Assembly: GCF_002109495.1 (NCBI RefSeq)
Contig: NZ_LVJN01000020.1
Span: 105,001-169,000, forward strand
Direction: 5' to 3'
Origin: Magnetofaba australis IT-1
GTDB taxonomy: Bacteria > Pseudomonadota > Magnetococcia > Magnetococcales > Magnetococcaceae
DNA length: 64,000 nt
Of this stretch, positions 27,240-33,983 are shown piece after piece. Each line of letters begins with the position of its first letter. The stretch's first letter is position 1. The notes beneath the pieces were generated by a model. The model did no database searches and was not told where the DNA came from. It saw only the letters and a list, made by a program, of their open reading frames with translations. The position numbers and the translations under genes were made by a program.

Positions 27240-27590
27240 TATAGTCGCGAGCATTTAAAAGTGCACATATGGGCGCTGAAAGATGTCGAGGGCTGCGCCC
27301 TTGAGCTCCCAAAGGCCACACCCGCTGGGGGCGCGGCCCCCAGACCCCGCCGCCGACCAGTCGGCGGCCAATATTGTCAGTTGGAATCAGAATCGGACAG
27401 TTTGGGTATTGGTCATGAAAGATATCGAGGGCAGCGCCCTCGAGCTCCCAAAGGCCACACCGTGGGCGCTGCCCACACCCGCTGGGGGCGGCCCCCAGAC
27501 CCCGCGGCCGACCAGTCGGCGGCCAATAGTCAGCGCAAGCTGGGCCTACGTCACGCAAACATTGGCCATTCTGAGCAGTTTTGGTATTTA
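27240..27590 (+). repeat. two fused hairpin array elements before alr
   Basis: The left part opens with TATAGTCGCGAGCATTTAAA, the left terminal repeat of the 16690 element. It carries CGAGGGC-TGC-GCCCTTG, TGGGGGC-GCG-GCCCCCA and CCGCCGAC-CA-GTCGGCGG but stops at GGCCAATA with no right end. At about 27374 a different element begins: TATTGTCAGTTGGAATCAG, then GAAAGATATCGAGGGCAGCG. It has the usual hairpins, a shortened TGGGGGC/GGCCCCCA, and the head CAATAGTCAGCGCAAGC..GTCACGCAAACATTGGCC. It runs to the alr stop codon. Confidence 0.8.
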
Positions 27591-28733
27591 GACTGGATCT
27601 TCATTGAGATAGCGCCGGGGGAGTCTGGGGCTCAGGCGCGTCAGCGTCTCATAGGGGATGGTCTCCATCCACGTCGCCATCTGCTCCAGCGTCACCGCCG
27701 CGCCCGCGCCGTCATCGCCCATCAAAATCACCTGGTCGCCCGTCTGCGCTTGGGGGATTTTCGTCACCTCCACCGCAATCAGATCCATGCACACCCGTCC
27801 GCGCAGCGGCGCGCGCTGGCCGTGAATCAACATCTCGCCACGATTGGAGAGGCGGCGGCTGTAGCCATCCGCATACCCCACCGGCAGGATGGCGATACGC
27901 GCATCGTGGGGCGTGGTGTAGGTGTGGCCATAGTGCAGCGGCGTACCGGCGGGCAGGTCGTGAATCTGCAGAATATGCGTAATCCAGCGCGCCACCGGCT
28001 GGAGACCATCCGCCGCCGCCGTGCGCTGCGGATGAAACGGCGAGGCGCCGTAGAGCATGATGCCGGGTCGGATCCATTGGCGCTGCGCCTGGGGCAGGCT
28101 GAGCAGCGCAGCGCTGTTGCAGGCGGAGACGGTCAGATCGGCGCGGGTTTGCAATGCGGGGTGGGCCAGCAGGCGCTCCAGCTGCTCGACCTGCTTGGCG
28201 TTGGCGGCGCGCTCGGGTTCGTCAGCGCAGGCGAAGTGGGTCAGCACCCCGCCCAGTTCGACCCCAGGCGCGGCGTCGATGTGGGCGATGAGCTCGGGCG
28301 TGGCGCTGGGCTCGGCGCCCAGGCGCGCCATGCCGGTGTTCACCTCAATATGCAGCGCCACGCTTTTGCCCAGAGCGGCGGCGGTGTGGCCGATGGCGTC
28401 GACCTGCTGGCGGTTCTCGATGCAGACTTGCAGATTCAGCTCGACAATTTGGCGCTCCAGGCCGGGGAAGTAGCCGGAGAGGATCAGGATGGGATGGGAT
28501 ATTCCGGCTTGGCGCAGAATCTCCGCCTCCTCCACCAGGGCGACGCAGAAGCCGTCGGCCAGATCGGCCAGGGCGTGGGCGCAGGGGACGGCGCCGAGGC
28601 CGTAGGCGTCGGCTTTGATGACGGGCCAGGCGGCGGCGTGGGGCGCGGCCTGTTTGGCGCGGTGGAGATTATGGCGCAGGGCGGGCAGGGAGATTTCGAC
28701 CCAGGTGGGGCGGCCTGTTGAGTAAGCGTCCAT
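27588..28733 (-). CDS. alr: alanine racemase
   Basis: PLP enzyme making D-alanine for peptidoglycan. The 381 aa contain the PLP-lysine segment VIKADAYGLGA (Lys near 40), EVNTGMARLG, the GIMLYGASP segment and the catalytic tyrosine in ILPVGYADGYSRRLSN, plus GRVCMDLIAVEV. The ATG at 28733 is preceded by AAGGACT. Its first codons (MDAYST) and upstream sequence recur in decayed form at 29262-29335. Flanked on both sides by hairpin arrays. Confidence 0.95.
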   Translation of the reverse strand: MDAYSTGRPTWVEISLPALRHNLHRAKQAAPHAAAWPVIKADAYGLGAVPCAHALADLADGFCVALVEEAEILRQAGISHPILILSGYFPGLERQIVELNLQVCIENRQQVDAIGHTAAALGKSVALHIEVNTGMARLGAEPSATPELIAHIDAAPGVELGGVLTHFACADEPERAANAKQVEQLERLLAHPALQTRADLTVSACNSAALLSLPQAQRQWIRPGIMLYGASPFHPQRTAAADGLQPVARWITHILQIHDLPAGTPLHYGHTYTTPHDARIAILPVGYADGYSRRLSNRGEMLIHGQRAPLRGRVCMDLIAVEVTKIPQAQTGDQVILMGDDGAGAAVTLEQMATWMETIPYETLTRLSPRLPRRYLNEDPV

Positions 28734-28799
28734 GCCGGGAAGAGTCCTTATTTTCGATAGCTGACGTCGCGCGCGACACGTGAATATAGCGAGTCAAAA

Positions 28800-29024
28800 C
28801 CAAAATTGCACAGACCGGCCAATGTTTGCGTGACGGAGATTGAGCTTGCGCTGACTATTGGCCGCCGACTGGTCGGCGGCGGGGTCTGGGGGCCGCGCCC
28901 CCAGCGGGTGTGGGCGGAGCCCACGGTTTGGTTGTTGATCTTGGGAGCTCGAGGGCGTAGCCCTCGATATCTTTCATGACCAATACCCAAACTATCCAAT
29001 TCTGATTTCAACTGACAATAGAAG
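28800..29024 (-). repeat. hairpin array element, full-length, upstream of alr
   Basis: Read on the minus strand it begins TATTGTCAGTTGAAATCAG and GAAAGATATCGAGGGCTACG, the same start as the element at 27374. It continues through hairpins GTGGGC-TCC-GCCCAC, TGGGGGC-GCG-GCCCCCA and CCGCCGAC-CA-GTCGGCGG to the head (CAATAGTCAGCGCAAGC and GTCACGCAAACATTGGCC). It is inserted between the alr promoter region and further arrays. Confidence 0.85.
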
Positions 29025-29235
29025 CACGGCTGCGCATGACAAGCACGAAACCAAACTAACGAGGGTCCAGGGAAATCGGATTTGTCCCAATTGGCCTGCC
29101 GGGTCGAGGGCAGAGCCCTCGTGGGTCCAGGGCAAAGCCCTGGTGGGGTTTGGGGCGAAGCCCCAATATCTCCAAGCATCCCCCTGTACAATACAACGCG
29201 GGTTTGGGGCGAAGCCCCAATATCTTTCATCGTCC
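29025..29235 (+). repeat. hairpin array, headless, first copy
   Basis: Lead-in AGAAGCACGGCTGCGCATGA and CAAGCACGAAACCAAACTAA, then hairpins CGAGGGC-AGA-GCCCTCG, CCAGGGC-AAA-GCCCTGG and TTGGGGC-GAA-GCCCCAA with tail TATCTCC. A further TTGGGGC-GAA-GCCCCAA with tail TATCTTTCATCGTCC comes 40 nt later. The lead-in is repeated almost exactly about 305 bp downstream. Confidence 0.85.
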
Positions 29236-29261
29236 AACTGATACAGAGTTCGGCGCTGTCA

Positions 29262-29335
29262 TCATGTGGAGTAGGCGTCTATGCCAGTAAAAGTCCTAAT
29301 TTTTGCTAGCTCACATTGCGCGCACAAGTAAATAG
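29262..29335 (-). pseudogene. decayed duplicate of the alr start and leader
   Basis: On the minus strand ATAGACGCCTACTCCACATGA reads I-D-A-Y-S-T-stop, matching the real alr start M-D-A-Y-S-T (28716-28733). The next ~55 bp align with the alr leader: e.g. CATGCCGGGAAGAGTCCTTA at the true site versus TATGCCAGTAAAAGTCCTAA here, and GATAGCTGACGTCGCGCGCG versus GCTAGCTCACATTGCGCGCA. Similarity is roughly three quarters by eye. So an alr-leader segment plus an array was tandemly duplicated and then decayed. Confidence 0.7.
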
Positions 29336-29645
29336 AAAGCACGGCTGCGCATGACAAGCACGAAACCAAACTAACGAGGGTCCAGGGAAATCATTTCCCT
29401 GGCGGGTGCAGGGCGGCGCCCTGCCGGGTCGAGGGCAGAGCCCTCGTGGGTCCAGGGCAAAGCCCTGGTGGGGTTTGGGGCGAAGCCCCAATATCTTTCA
29501 TCGTTCAGCCATTTCGAGAGCCCGTCCGCGTCTCCATGGGGTTTGGGGCGAAGCCCCAATATCTTTCATCGTTCAACCATTTCGAGAGCCTGGTCGCGTC
29601 TCCATGGGGTTTGGGGCGAAGCCCCAATATCTTTCATCACCCTCG
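29331..29645 (+). repeat. hairpin array with three 68-bp tandem units
   Basis: Second copy of the lead-in (AGAAAGCACGGCTGCGCATG..), then CCAGGGAAAT..ATTTCCCTGG, GCAGGGC-GGC-GCCCTGC, CGAGGGC-AGA-GCCCTCG, CCAGGGC-AAA-GCCCTGG and TTGGGGC-GAA-GCCCCAA with tail ATATCTTTCATCGTTCA. From 29474 the unit TTTGGGGCGAAGCCCCAATA plus CATTTCGAGAGCC..CGCGTCTCCATGGGG repeats three times with a 68-bp period (starts 29474, 29542, 29610). The units differ at only a few positions, so the expansion is recent. Confidence 0.88.
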
Positions 29646-29661
29646 ATCTGTAAAACCAACT

Positions 29662-30204
29662 TTATAGTTGGAACACATCCGCATCCCGCAGACCGATTTC
29701 GATATCCAGCTCCTTGGCCAGCGCCTGCAACGCGCTGCGCAGGCCATCAGGATTCGCCACGCTCTCCACTTCAATGACCATGCCATACACGGGTCGACCG
29801 GGGGCGCCGCCCACCTGGGTCTCCAGATCCACCACATTAGCGGCGTAGTCGGCCAGGGTTTGGGTGACGCGATAGACGATGCCGGGCTTGTCGGCGCCCA
29901 TGACGTTGATCATGCAGCAGGAGCCGTCCTCGTGTTCGGCGGCGACGGGCGCGGCGTTGGCAATGGGGGCGGTGTGCAGATTGAGGCCCATGTCGCTGGC
30001 GATGGGGGCGAACAGGGCGTTCAGTCGCGCCAGGTCGACGCCGTCGCCCAGACGCAGCACCAGCATGACGGTGAATTGGCCGCGCAGGCGGGTCATGCTG
30101 GAGTCTTCGATATTGCAGCCGGTGTCGAACAGCACGCGGGTGATGCGCGCGACGATGCCGGGGCGGTCGGCGCCGGTGAGGGAGAGGAGGGCGAAATCAG
30201 CCAT
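29662..30204 (-). CDS. double ACT domain protein, GcvR-like
   Basis: 180 aa, two ACT domains: residues about 5-75 (LLSLTGADRPGIVARITRVLFDTGCNIEDSS) and about 95-175 (MINVMGADKPGIVYRVTQTLADYAANVVDLET). The DRPGIV/DKPGIV motifs are the amino-acid-binding signature. The arrangement matches the glycine cleavage regulator GcvR and related uncharacterised ACT proteins. It has no DNA-binding domain, so any regulation would be through a partner. No gcv genes are nearby. Its 3' end is next to the expanded hairpin array. Confidence 0.83.
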   Translation of the reverse strand: MADFALLSLTGADRPGIVARITRVLFDTGCNIEDSSMTRLRGQFTVMLVLRLGDGVDLARLNALFAPIASDMGLNLHTAPIANAAPVAAEHEDGSCCMINVMGADKPGIVYRVTQTLADYAANVVDLETQVGGAPGRPVYGMVIEVESVANPDGLRSALQALAKELDIEIGLRDADVFQL

Positions 30205-30397
30205 GGCGCGTCTCTTGCAATAAGGGTTGCGGACAGAATGGAAAACCGGGTGCGCGCCGTCGCCTATTGACGGAATTTCGACGCCCCGTATGGGCCAGAG
30301 GCGATACGGAGATCGCCAATCAGCGGCGCGCAGCCGCTATCCACCAACATGGAGCGCACAAGGCGCTCCGTCAAGCGTGAAGTCGAGGGTTAGCGCC

Positions 30398-31492
30398 ATG
30401 CAAGCCGTAATGAAAGCCCCCTACAATCGCGAACAGCAACTGCTTCTGGCCGCCGGCGGCGGCATCCTGGCGGTGGTGTTCGGGGTGGTCGCCTGGCAGA
30501 TGGTCATGGGACCGTCAACGCCGGAGATGTCAGTCAAGGACGTGACGCCGAAACCGGTGGTGATTCGCACCGATACCGATGCGGCGCGCGAAGGGCGCGG
30601 CAACTCCTGGTTGGCGGAGATGAAGAAGGCGCCGATCTTCAGTGCGCAACCGGCGCGCTCCGACGCCCCGGCGGTGACCGAGCCCAGCAACGTCATCGTC
30701 AGCGCCAGCTCCGATGCGGCCACCGACACCGACCCGATTCAGGCGGCGCCGCAGGTGAAGCCGCCGGAGGATATCCTGGGCAAATGGGCGCGCATGGCCG
30801 GGTTGGATCAGGATGAGCCCAAGCCCGCCGACGCCGACGCCGCCAGCGCCAACTATGCCCGCGCCGACAATCAGCGCTATGAAACCCTGAATGTGAATCC
30901 CATGCCGGTGAATCCGGAACCGGCCCGCGTGGGCCGCACCGCGCCGGGCAAAGCTGAGATGGCTCCGGCGCAGACCCCCAGCGCGCGGGAGACTCCGGCG
31001 CATATCGCCTTCCCGGGTCTGGACCGACTGGTGCAGCAGAAAGCCGCCGCCGCGGCGCCCGTAGCGATGCAGCCCGCCGCGCAGCGCCCGGAAGTGGCGC
31101 CCAAGGCGATGCCGCGTCAAACCGCCGCAGCGCCCACGCGCACGCTGCCCAAACCGACGCCCTTCACCGCCGCCGCCAAGCCGCATTTCACCGCGCCCAG
31201 CTTCGGCGCGCCGCGGGTGACCAAGGCGGCGACCCCCGCCACCGGCTTTAGCGTGCAGGTGGGGGCGTTCTCCGACGCCGCTCGCGCCAATGCTTTGAAG
31301 GGGCGTCTGGCCAGCCTGCCGTTCCAGGGCGATGGCCTGGCGGCTTTCGTGATGCCGGTGAAGTCCGGCGCCCGCACCATCTACCGCGTGCGCCTGGGGC
31401 CCTTTGCTGATCGCGGTCTGGCCACCAGCGCCATGGCTTACGTGCGTAAGCAGGCGGGCGTGAAGGGGACCATGATCGCCCCGGGCCGCTAA
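30398..31492 (+). CDS. SPOR-domain protein with N-terminal membrane anchor
   Basis: 364 aa. The ATG at 30398 puts a short cytoplasmic N-terminus before a membrane segment (about 18-37, LLLAAGGGILAVVFGVVAWQM). A long Ala/Pro-rich periplasmic linker (about 40-280) follows, then a C-terminal SPOR domain (GFSVQVGAFSDAARANALKGRLASL..YRVRLGPFADRGLATSAM). The frame is open 57 codons further upstream, but that stretch overlaps the promoter side of the divergent ACT gene. It probably binds denuded septal glycan. It stands alone, closed by the terminator at 31564. Confidence 0.85.
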   Translation: MQAVMKAPYNREQQLLLAAGGGILAVVFGVVAWQMVMGPSTPEMSVKDVTPKPVVIRTDTDAAREGRGNSWLAEMKKAPIFSAQPARSDAPAVTEPSNVIVSASSDAATDTDPIQAAPQVKPPEDILGKWARMAGLDQDEPKPADADAASANYARADNQRYETLNVNPMPVNPEPARVGRTAPGKAEMAPAQTPSARETPAHIAFPGLDRLVQQKAAAAAPVAMQPAAQRPEVAPKAMPRQTAAAPTRTLPKPTPFTAAAKPHFTAPSFGAPRVTKAATPATGFSVQVGAFSDAARANALKGRLASLPFQGDGLAAFVMPVKSGARTIYRVRLGPFADRGLATSAMAYVRKQAGVKGTMIAPGR

Positions 31493-31563
31493 GGCCCGGA
31501 TCAAGAGTTTTGCACACACAATAATAACAGGATCGTCGTTCAGCACGGATGCTGACTGAATTG

Positions 31564-31598
31564 AACCCGCCCGGGCTCTCTACCGGGCGGGTTTTTTG
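31564..31598 (+). terminator. terminator after the SPOR gene
   Basis: AACCCGCCCGG pairs with CCGGGCGGGTT around a short loop, and the T run continues as TTTTTT. It is a strong intrinsic terminator that separates the SPOR gene from the flagellar operon. Confidence 0.9.
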
Positions 31599-31736
31599 TT
31601 GCCTGCTTGCAGGCTCGGGATTGCGTGTTGTGGCGGCGATTCTCGCCCCATATTATTTTGTCCGCCAGAATCCCGACATATACTGAATTATGTTAGATAA
31701 CATTGAAATTATAAGAAATTTTTCGTGCTAGGCGAG

Positions 31737-31752
31737 TGGCACGGGTGATGCA
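31737..31752 (+). promoter_or_regulatory. sigma-54 (RpoN) promoter of the flagellar operon
   Basis: TGGCACG-GGTG-ATGCA matches the -24/-12 consensus TGGCACG-N4-TTGCA at all but one base, with the required GG and GC dinucleotides exactly 10 nt apart. The predicted start would be near 31764, about 50 nt before flgB. The upstream 31640-31735 is AT-rich, where an enhancer-binding activator such as FlrC/FleR could act; no activator gene is in the window. Confidence 0.8.
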
Positions 31753-31816
31753 TCTTAACCAGTGCCCGGGTATTGTCTGGGCAAGAGTGTCAAATAAACG
31801 ACTGTGGAGAGAGAGC

Positions 31817-32221
31817 ATGTCCGACTTCGGCCTTCTAGGGTCCAGCGGCGCCTTTAAAGCCAACCTGCTGGAGCTGCGTAAACGGCGCCAGGACATCATC
31901 GCGGCCAATATCGCCAACGCCGACACCCCCGGCTACAAAGCGCGCCGTCTGAGCTTTGAAGAGGAGTTGTCCAAAACCCTGCCGCGCGGCGACGAGTTGC
32001 CCATGCGCCGCAGCATGGCGGGCCATATGCCGACTCCCTTCGAGTTGGAGGATGGCGAGATCCAGGAAGTGGAGACCGCCATTCCCAAAGGGGATATGAA
32101 CAGCGTCGATCTGGAGCAGGAGATGTCGCGCCAAACCGCCAACCAGTTGCTCTACAACTACGCGGTGCAGTCGCTCTCCGGTCAGATCAAGAAGCTGAAA
32201 ATGGTCATCGACGGCCAGTAG
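31817..32221 (+). CDS. flgB: flagellar proximal rod protein FlgB
   Basis: 134 aa rod protein in the periplasm, exported by the flagellar type III system. The N-terminal coiled-coil region ELRKRRQDIIAANIANADTPGYKARRLSFEEEL has the conserved ANxANADTPGYKA, and the C-terminal helix ends ANQLLYNYAVQSLSGQIKKLKMVIDGQ. The ATG at 31817 follows GGAGAGAGAG. It is the first gene after the sigma-54 promoter. Confidence 0.95.
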   Translation: MSDFGLLGSSGAFKANLLELRKRRQDIIAANIANADTPGYKARRLSFEEELSKTLPRGDELPMRRSMAGHMPTPFELEDGEIQEVETAIPKGDMNSVDLEQEMSRQTANQLLYNYAVQSLSGQIKKLKMVIDGQ

Positions 32222-32259
32222 GTCGCCGCTGATGTCCCGCAGCAACGGGAGAGACCAAC

Positions 32260-32700
32260 ATGATTGATACGAAATCCGACTTTCTGACCTCATTCAAAGT
32301 GACCGCCTCGGGTTTGGCGGCGCAGCGGATGCGGCTCAACATCATCGCCGAGAACCTGGCCAATGCGCAGACCACGCGCACGCCGGAGGGCGGTCCCTAC
32401 AAGCGGCGCGACCCCGTTTTCATGTCGCGCCCGTTCCAGGACTTTCTGACCCGCGAACAGGCCGCCGGGGCCACCGGCGTGGCGGTGGATCGCATCAATG
32501 TGGATCAGCGTCCGCCGCGTCTGCAGTACGACCCCACGCATCCGGACGCCAATGCCGACGGCTACGTGGCCATGCCCAACATCGATACGGTGACGGAGAT
32601 GGTCAACATGATGTCGGCCAGCCGTTCGTATGAAGCCAACGTCTCGGTGCTCAACGCCTCCAAGGCGATGGCGCTCAAAGCGTTGGAGATTGGCCGCTAG
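32260..32700 (+). CDS. flgC: flagellar proximal rod protein FlgC
   Basis: 146 aa. The N-terminus FKVTASGLAAQRMRLNIIAENLANAQTTRTPEGGPYKRRDPVF and C-terminus VTEMVNMMSASRSYEANVSVLNASKAMALKALEIGR are the classic FlgC ends that form the rod coiled coil. It follows flgB by 38 nt and precedes fliE. Confidence 0.96.
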   Translation: MIDTKSDFLTSFKVTASGLAAQRMRLNIIAENLANAQTTRTPEGGPYKRRDPVFMSRPFQDFLTREQAAGATGVAVDRINVDQRPPRLQYDPTHPDANADGYVAMPNIDTVTEMVNMMSASRSYEANVSVLNASKAMALKALEIGR

Positions 32701-32724
32701 TCCGCGGCCTAAGGAGAATACGCC

Positions 32725-33033
32725 ATGAACGTCAATATCAATCCGCTGCCCAACCTCAACGCTTTGACCCAAGGCATGTCGCAGACCGCCTCCACCGGCA
32801 AAGGTCCGTGGGAGGAGTTCTCGGTGATGCTGGGCAAGCAGATCAAAGAGACTGCGCGCCTGCAGACCGAAGCCAAGGATCTGGGCAAGCGCGCCATGCT
32901 GGGCAACGCCGGGGTGGATCTGCACGAAGCGCAGATCGCCAGCTCCCAGGCCGAGCTGCATCTGCGGCTGTTGGTGCAGGTGCGCAATAAGGCTGTTGAG
33001 GTCTACAAGGAAGTGATGAACATGCCGGTGTGA
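32725..33033 (+). CDS. fliE: flagellar hook-basal body protein FliE
   Basis: 102 aa, the joint between the MS ring and the rod. Features: WEEFSVMLGKQIKETARLQTEAKDL and the conserved C-terminal helix VDLHEAQIASSQAELHLRLLVQVRNKAVEVYKEVMNMPV. AAGGAGA lies before the ATG. In most genomes fliF follows directly; here three extra small genes intervene. Confidence 0.95.
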   Translation: MNVNINPLPNLNALTQGMSQTASTGKGPWEEFSVMLGKQIKETARLQTEAKDLGKRAMLGNAGVDLHEAQIASSQAELHLRLLVQVRNKAVEVYKEVMNMPV

Positions 33034-33081
33034 TCCGGCATTGAATCGGTTTTGCATGCTGTTGGAATAGGAATGGGGACC

Positions 33082-33348
33082 ATGTCCGAGACCCTGATCA
33101 ACAAACACCCGCTGATCGCCGCCGCGCCGCAAGAGACGGACCCGCGCGCGTGCAGCGATTGGCTGCGTCACGGCGTGAGTCAACGCTGCGCCCTGGGCGT
33201 CGCCGCCGTGGCGGTGCTGTTGGCGCTGGCGCTGGATAGCGGGCTCAAGCTCTGGCCCGCACAGGGACTCTCGGCGCAGATGGCCCATGCGGCGCGGTTG
33301 GCGCCCATGACCCCCATCGACGCCTTTGCCTATTTGGATAAACCATGA
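33082..33348 (+). CDS. small single-span membrane protein in the fli operon
   Basis: 88 aa, one membrane segment at about residues 38-54 (LGVAAVAVLLALALDSG); N- and C-terminal soluble tails. The ATG at 33082 is preceded by GGAATGGGGA; an upstream in-frame ATG at 33052 is less likely. Its TGA overlaps the next ATG (ATGA), so the two small genes are coupled. I recognise no family. The position between fliE and the FliF fragment suggests a basal-body role, which is inference. Confidence 0.6.
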   Translation: MSETLINKHPLIAAAPQETDPRACSDWLRHGVSQRCALGVAAVAVLLALALDSGLKLWPAQGLSAQMAHAARLAPMTPIDAFAYLDKP

Positions 33349-33467
33349 GCCAGCATGACGACTCCCTGGCGCCCGCGCGGGGCAATCCGCTCAGTGCGGC
33401 GCTGATGGTGGCGTTGGCCATGGCGCTGTGCATGACCGCCATCATCGGGTTGGCGGGTGGTCAGTAA
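33345..33467 (+). CDS. 40-aa single-span membrane peptide in the fli operon
   Basis: Short frame overlapping the previous stop by ATGA. The sequence runs MSQHDDSLAPARGNPLSAAL and then a hydrophobic segment (about residues 18-36) ending IIGLAGGQ. A soluble N-terminus plus one C-terminal membrane helix is the whole protein. Coupling to the gene before it and the good hydrophobic helix support it as real despite its size; homologues would be decisive. Function unknown. Confidence 0.5.
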   Translation: MSQHDDSLAPARGNPLSAALMVALAMALCMTAIIGLAGGQ

Positions 33468-33505
33468 GTCGGATTATCGGTGGTCTCTTAGGGGGAGGGC
33501 AGGGC

Positions 33506-33901
33506 ATGTTTCAGAAAATCGTTCATGATGGGCATGAAGTCCCACAGGATGCGCTGCTGGTGGTCACCATTCCAAAAATCTCGCTCCGTGGGCGCAATGG
33601 CCTGCTGATCGCCGCCGTGACCACTGCGGTGATCATCGCCGCCATCGTCTGGTTCGGGAGCCGCGCGCCTTACGAGCCTCTGTTGAGGAATTTGACGGAA
33701 GTTGAGGCCGGGCAGGTGATCGCGCAGTTGGAGAAACAGGGCGTGCCCTATCGGCTGGAGGCGCACAACAGCATCTCCATCCCCGCCGACATGGTGCGCA
33801 AAGCGCGCATCGACCTGGCCATGGCGGGGGCGCCCAAAGACCCCTCCAGCGTCGGCTGGGAGCTGTTTGATAACAAGAGCGCCTGGGAATTGGCGCGCTG
33901 A
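33506..33901 (+). CDS. FliF N-terminal paralogue (MS-ring fragment)
   Basis: 131 aa. It aligns with residues ~20-130 of the full FliF just downstream: RGRNGLLIAAVTTAVIIAAI versus QGRNGVLIASVATVLALAAI, AGQVIAQLEKQGVPYRLEAH versus ARVMEQLAALGIPHELGAGG, GWELFDNKSAWEL versus GFELFDTQSLMGL. So it has the first membrane helix and first ring-building domain, then a stop. By eye about a third of positions are identical, too diverged for a recent duplication. It has its own GGGGGAGGG ribosome-binding site and an intact frame. It may be a functional truncated ring component or an old relic. Confidence 0.75.
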   Translation: MFQKIVHDGHEVPQDALLVVTIPKISLRGRNGLLIAAVTTAVIIAAIVWFGSRAPYEPLLRNLTEVEAGQVIAQLEKQGVPYRLEAHNSISIPADMVRKARIDLAMAGAPKDPSSVGWELFDNKSAWELAR

Positions 33902-33983
33902 ATGCTACAGAGCGCGCGATGTGACCGTCGCGCGGTCCACAAAATTAAAAGTAAACGTTGGCACACACGAGTAGGGCGGAACC

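Noticed and set aside
29471-29645. CRISPR array
   Set aside because: The regular 68-bp spacing looked suggestive, but the spacers are nearly identical to each other, the repeat is a palindrome shared with other loci, and no cas gene is present.
29371-29777. Short reading frames inside the arrays (GFGAKPQYLSS-type and RALPWTHEG-type peptides)
   Set aside because: They exist because repeated GC-rich hairpins lack stop codons. No ribosome-binding sites, no consistent frame or length between copies, and both strands are open.
33428-33901. FliF fragment as a frameshifted 5' part of the downstream fliF
   Set aside because: Full-length FliF starts at 33984 with its own complete N-terminal domain; the fragment duplicates that domain instead of supplying it.
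33955-33972. Second sigma-54 promoter before fliF (TTGGCACACACGAG)
   Set aside because: It has a -24-like TGGCAC but lacks the GC at the -12 position with correct spacing.
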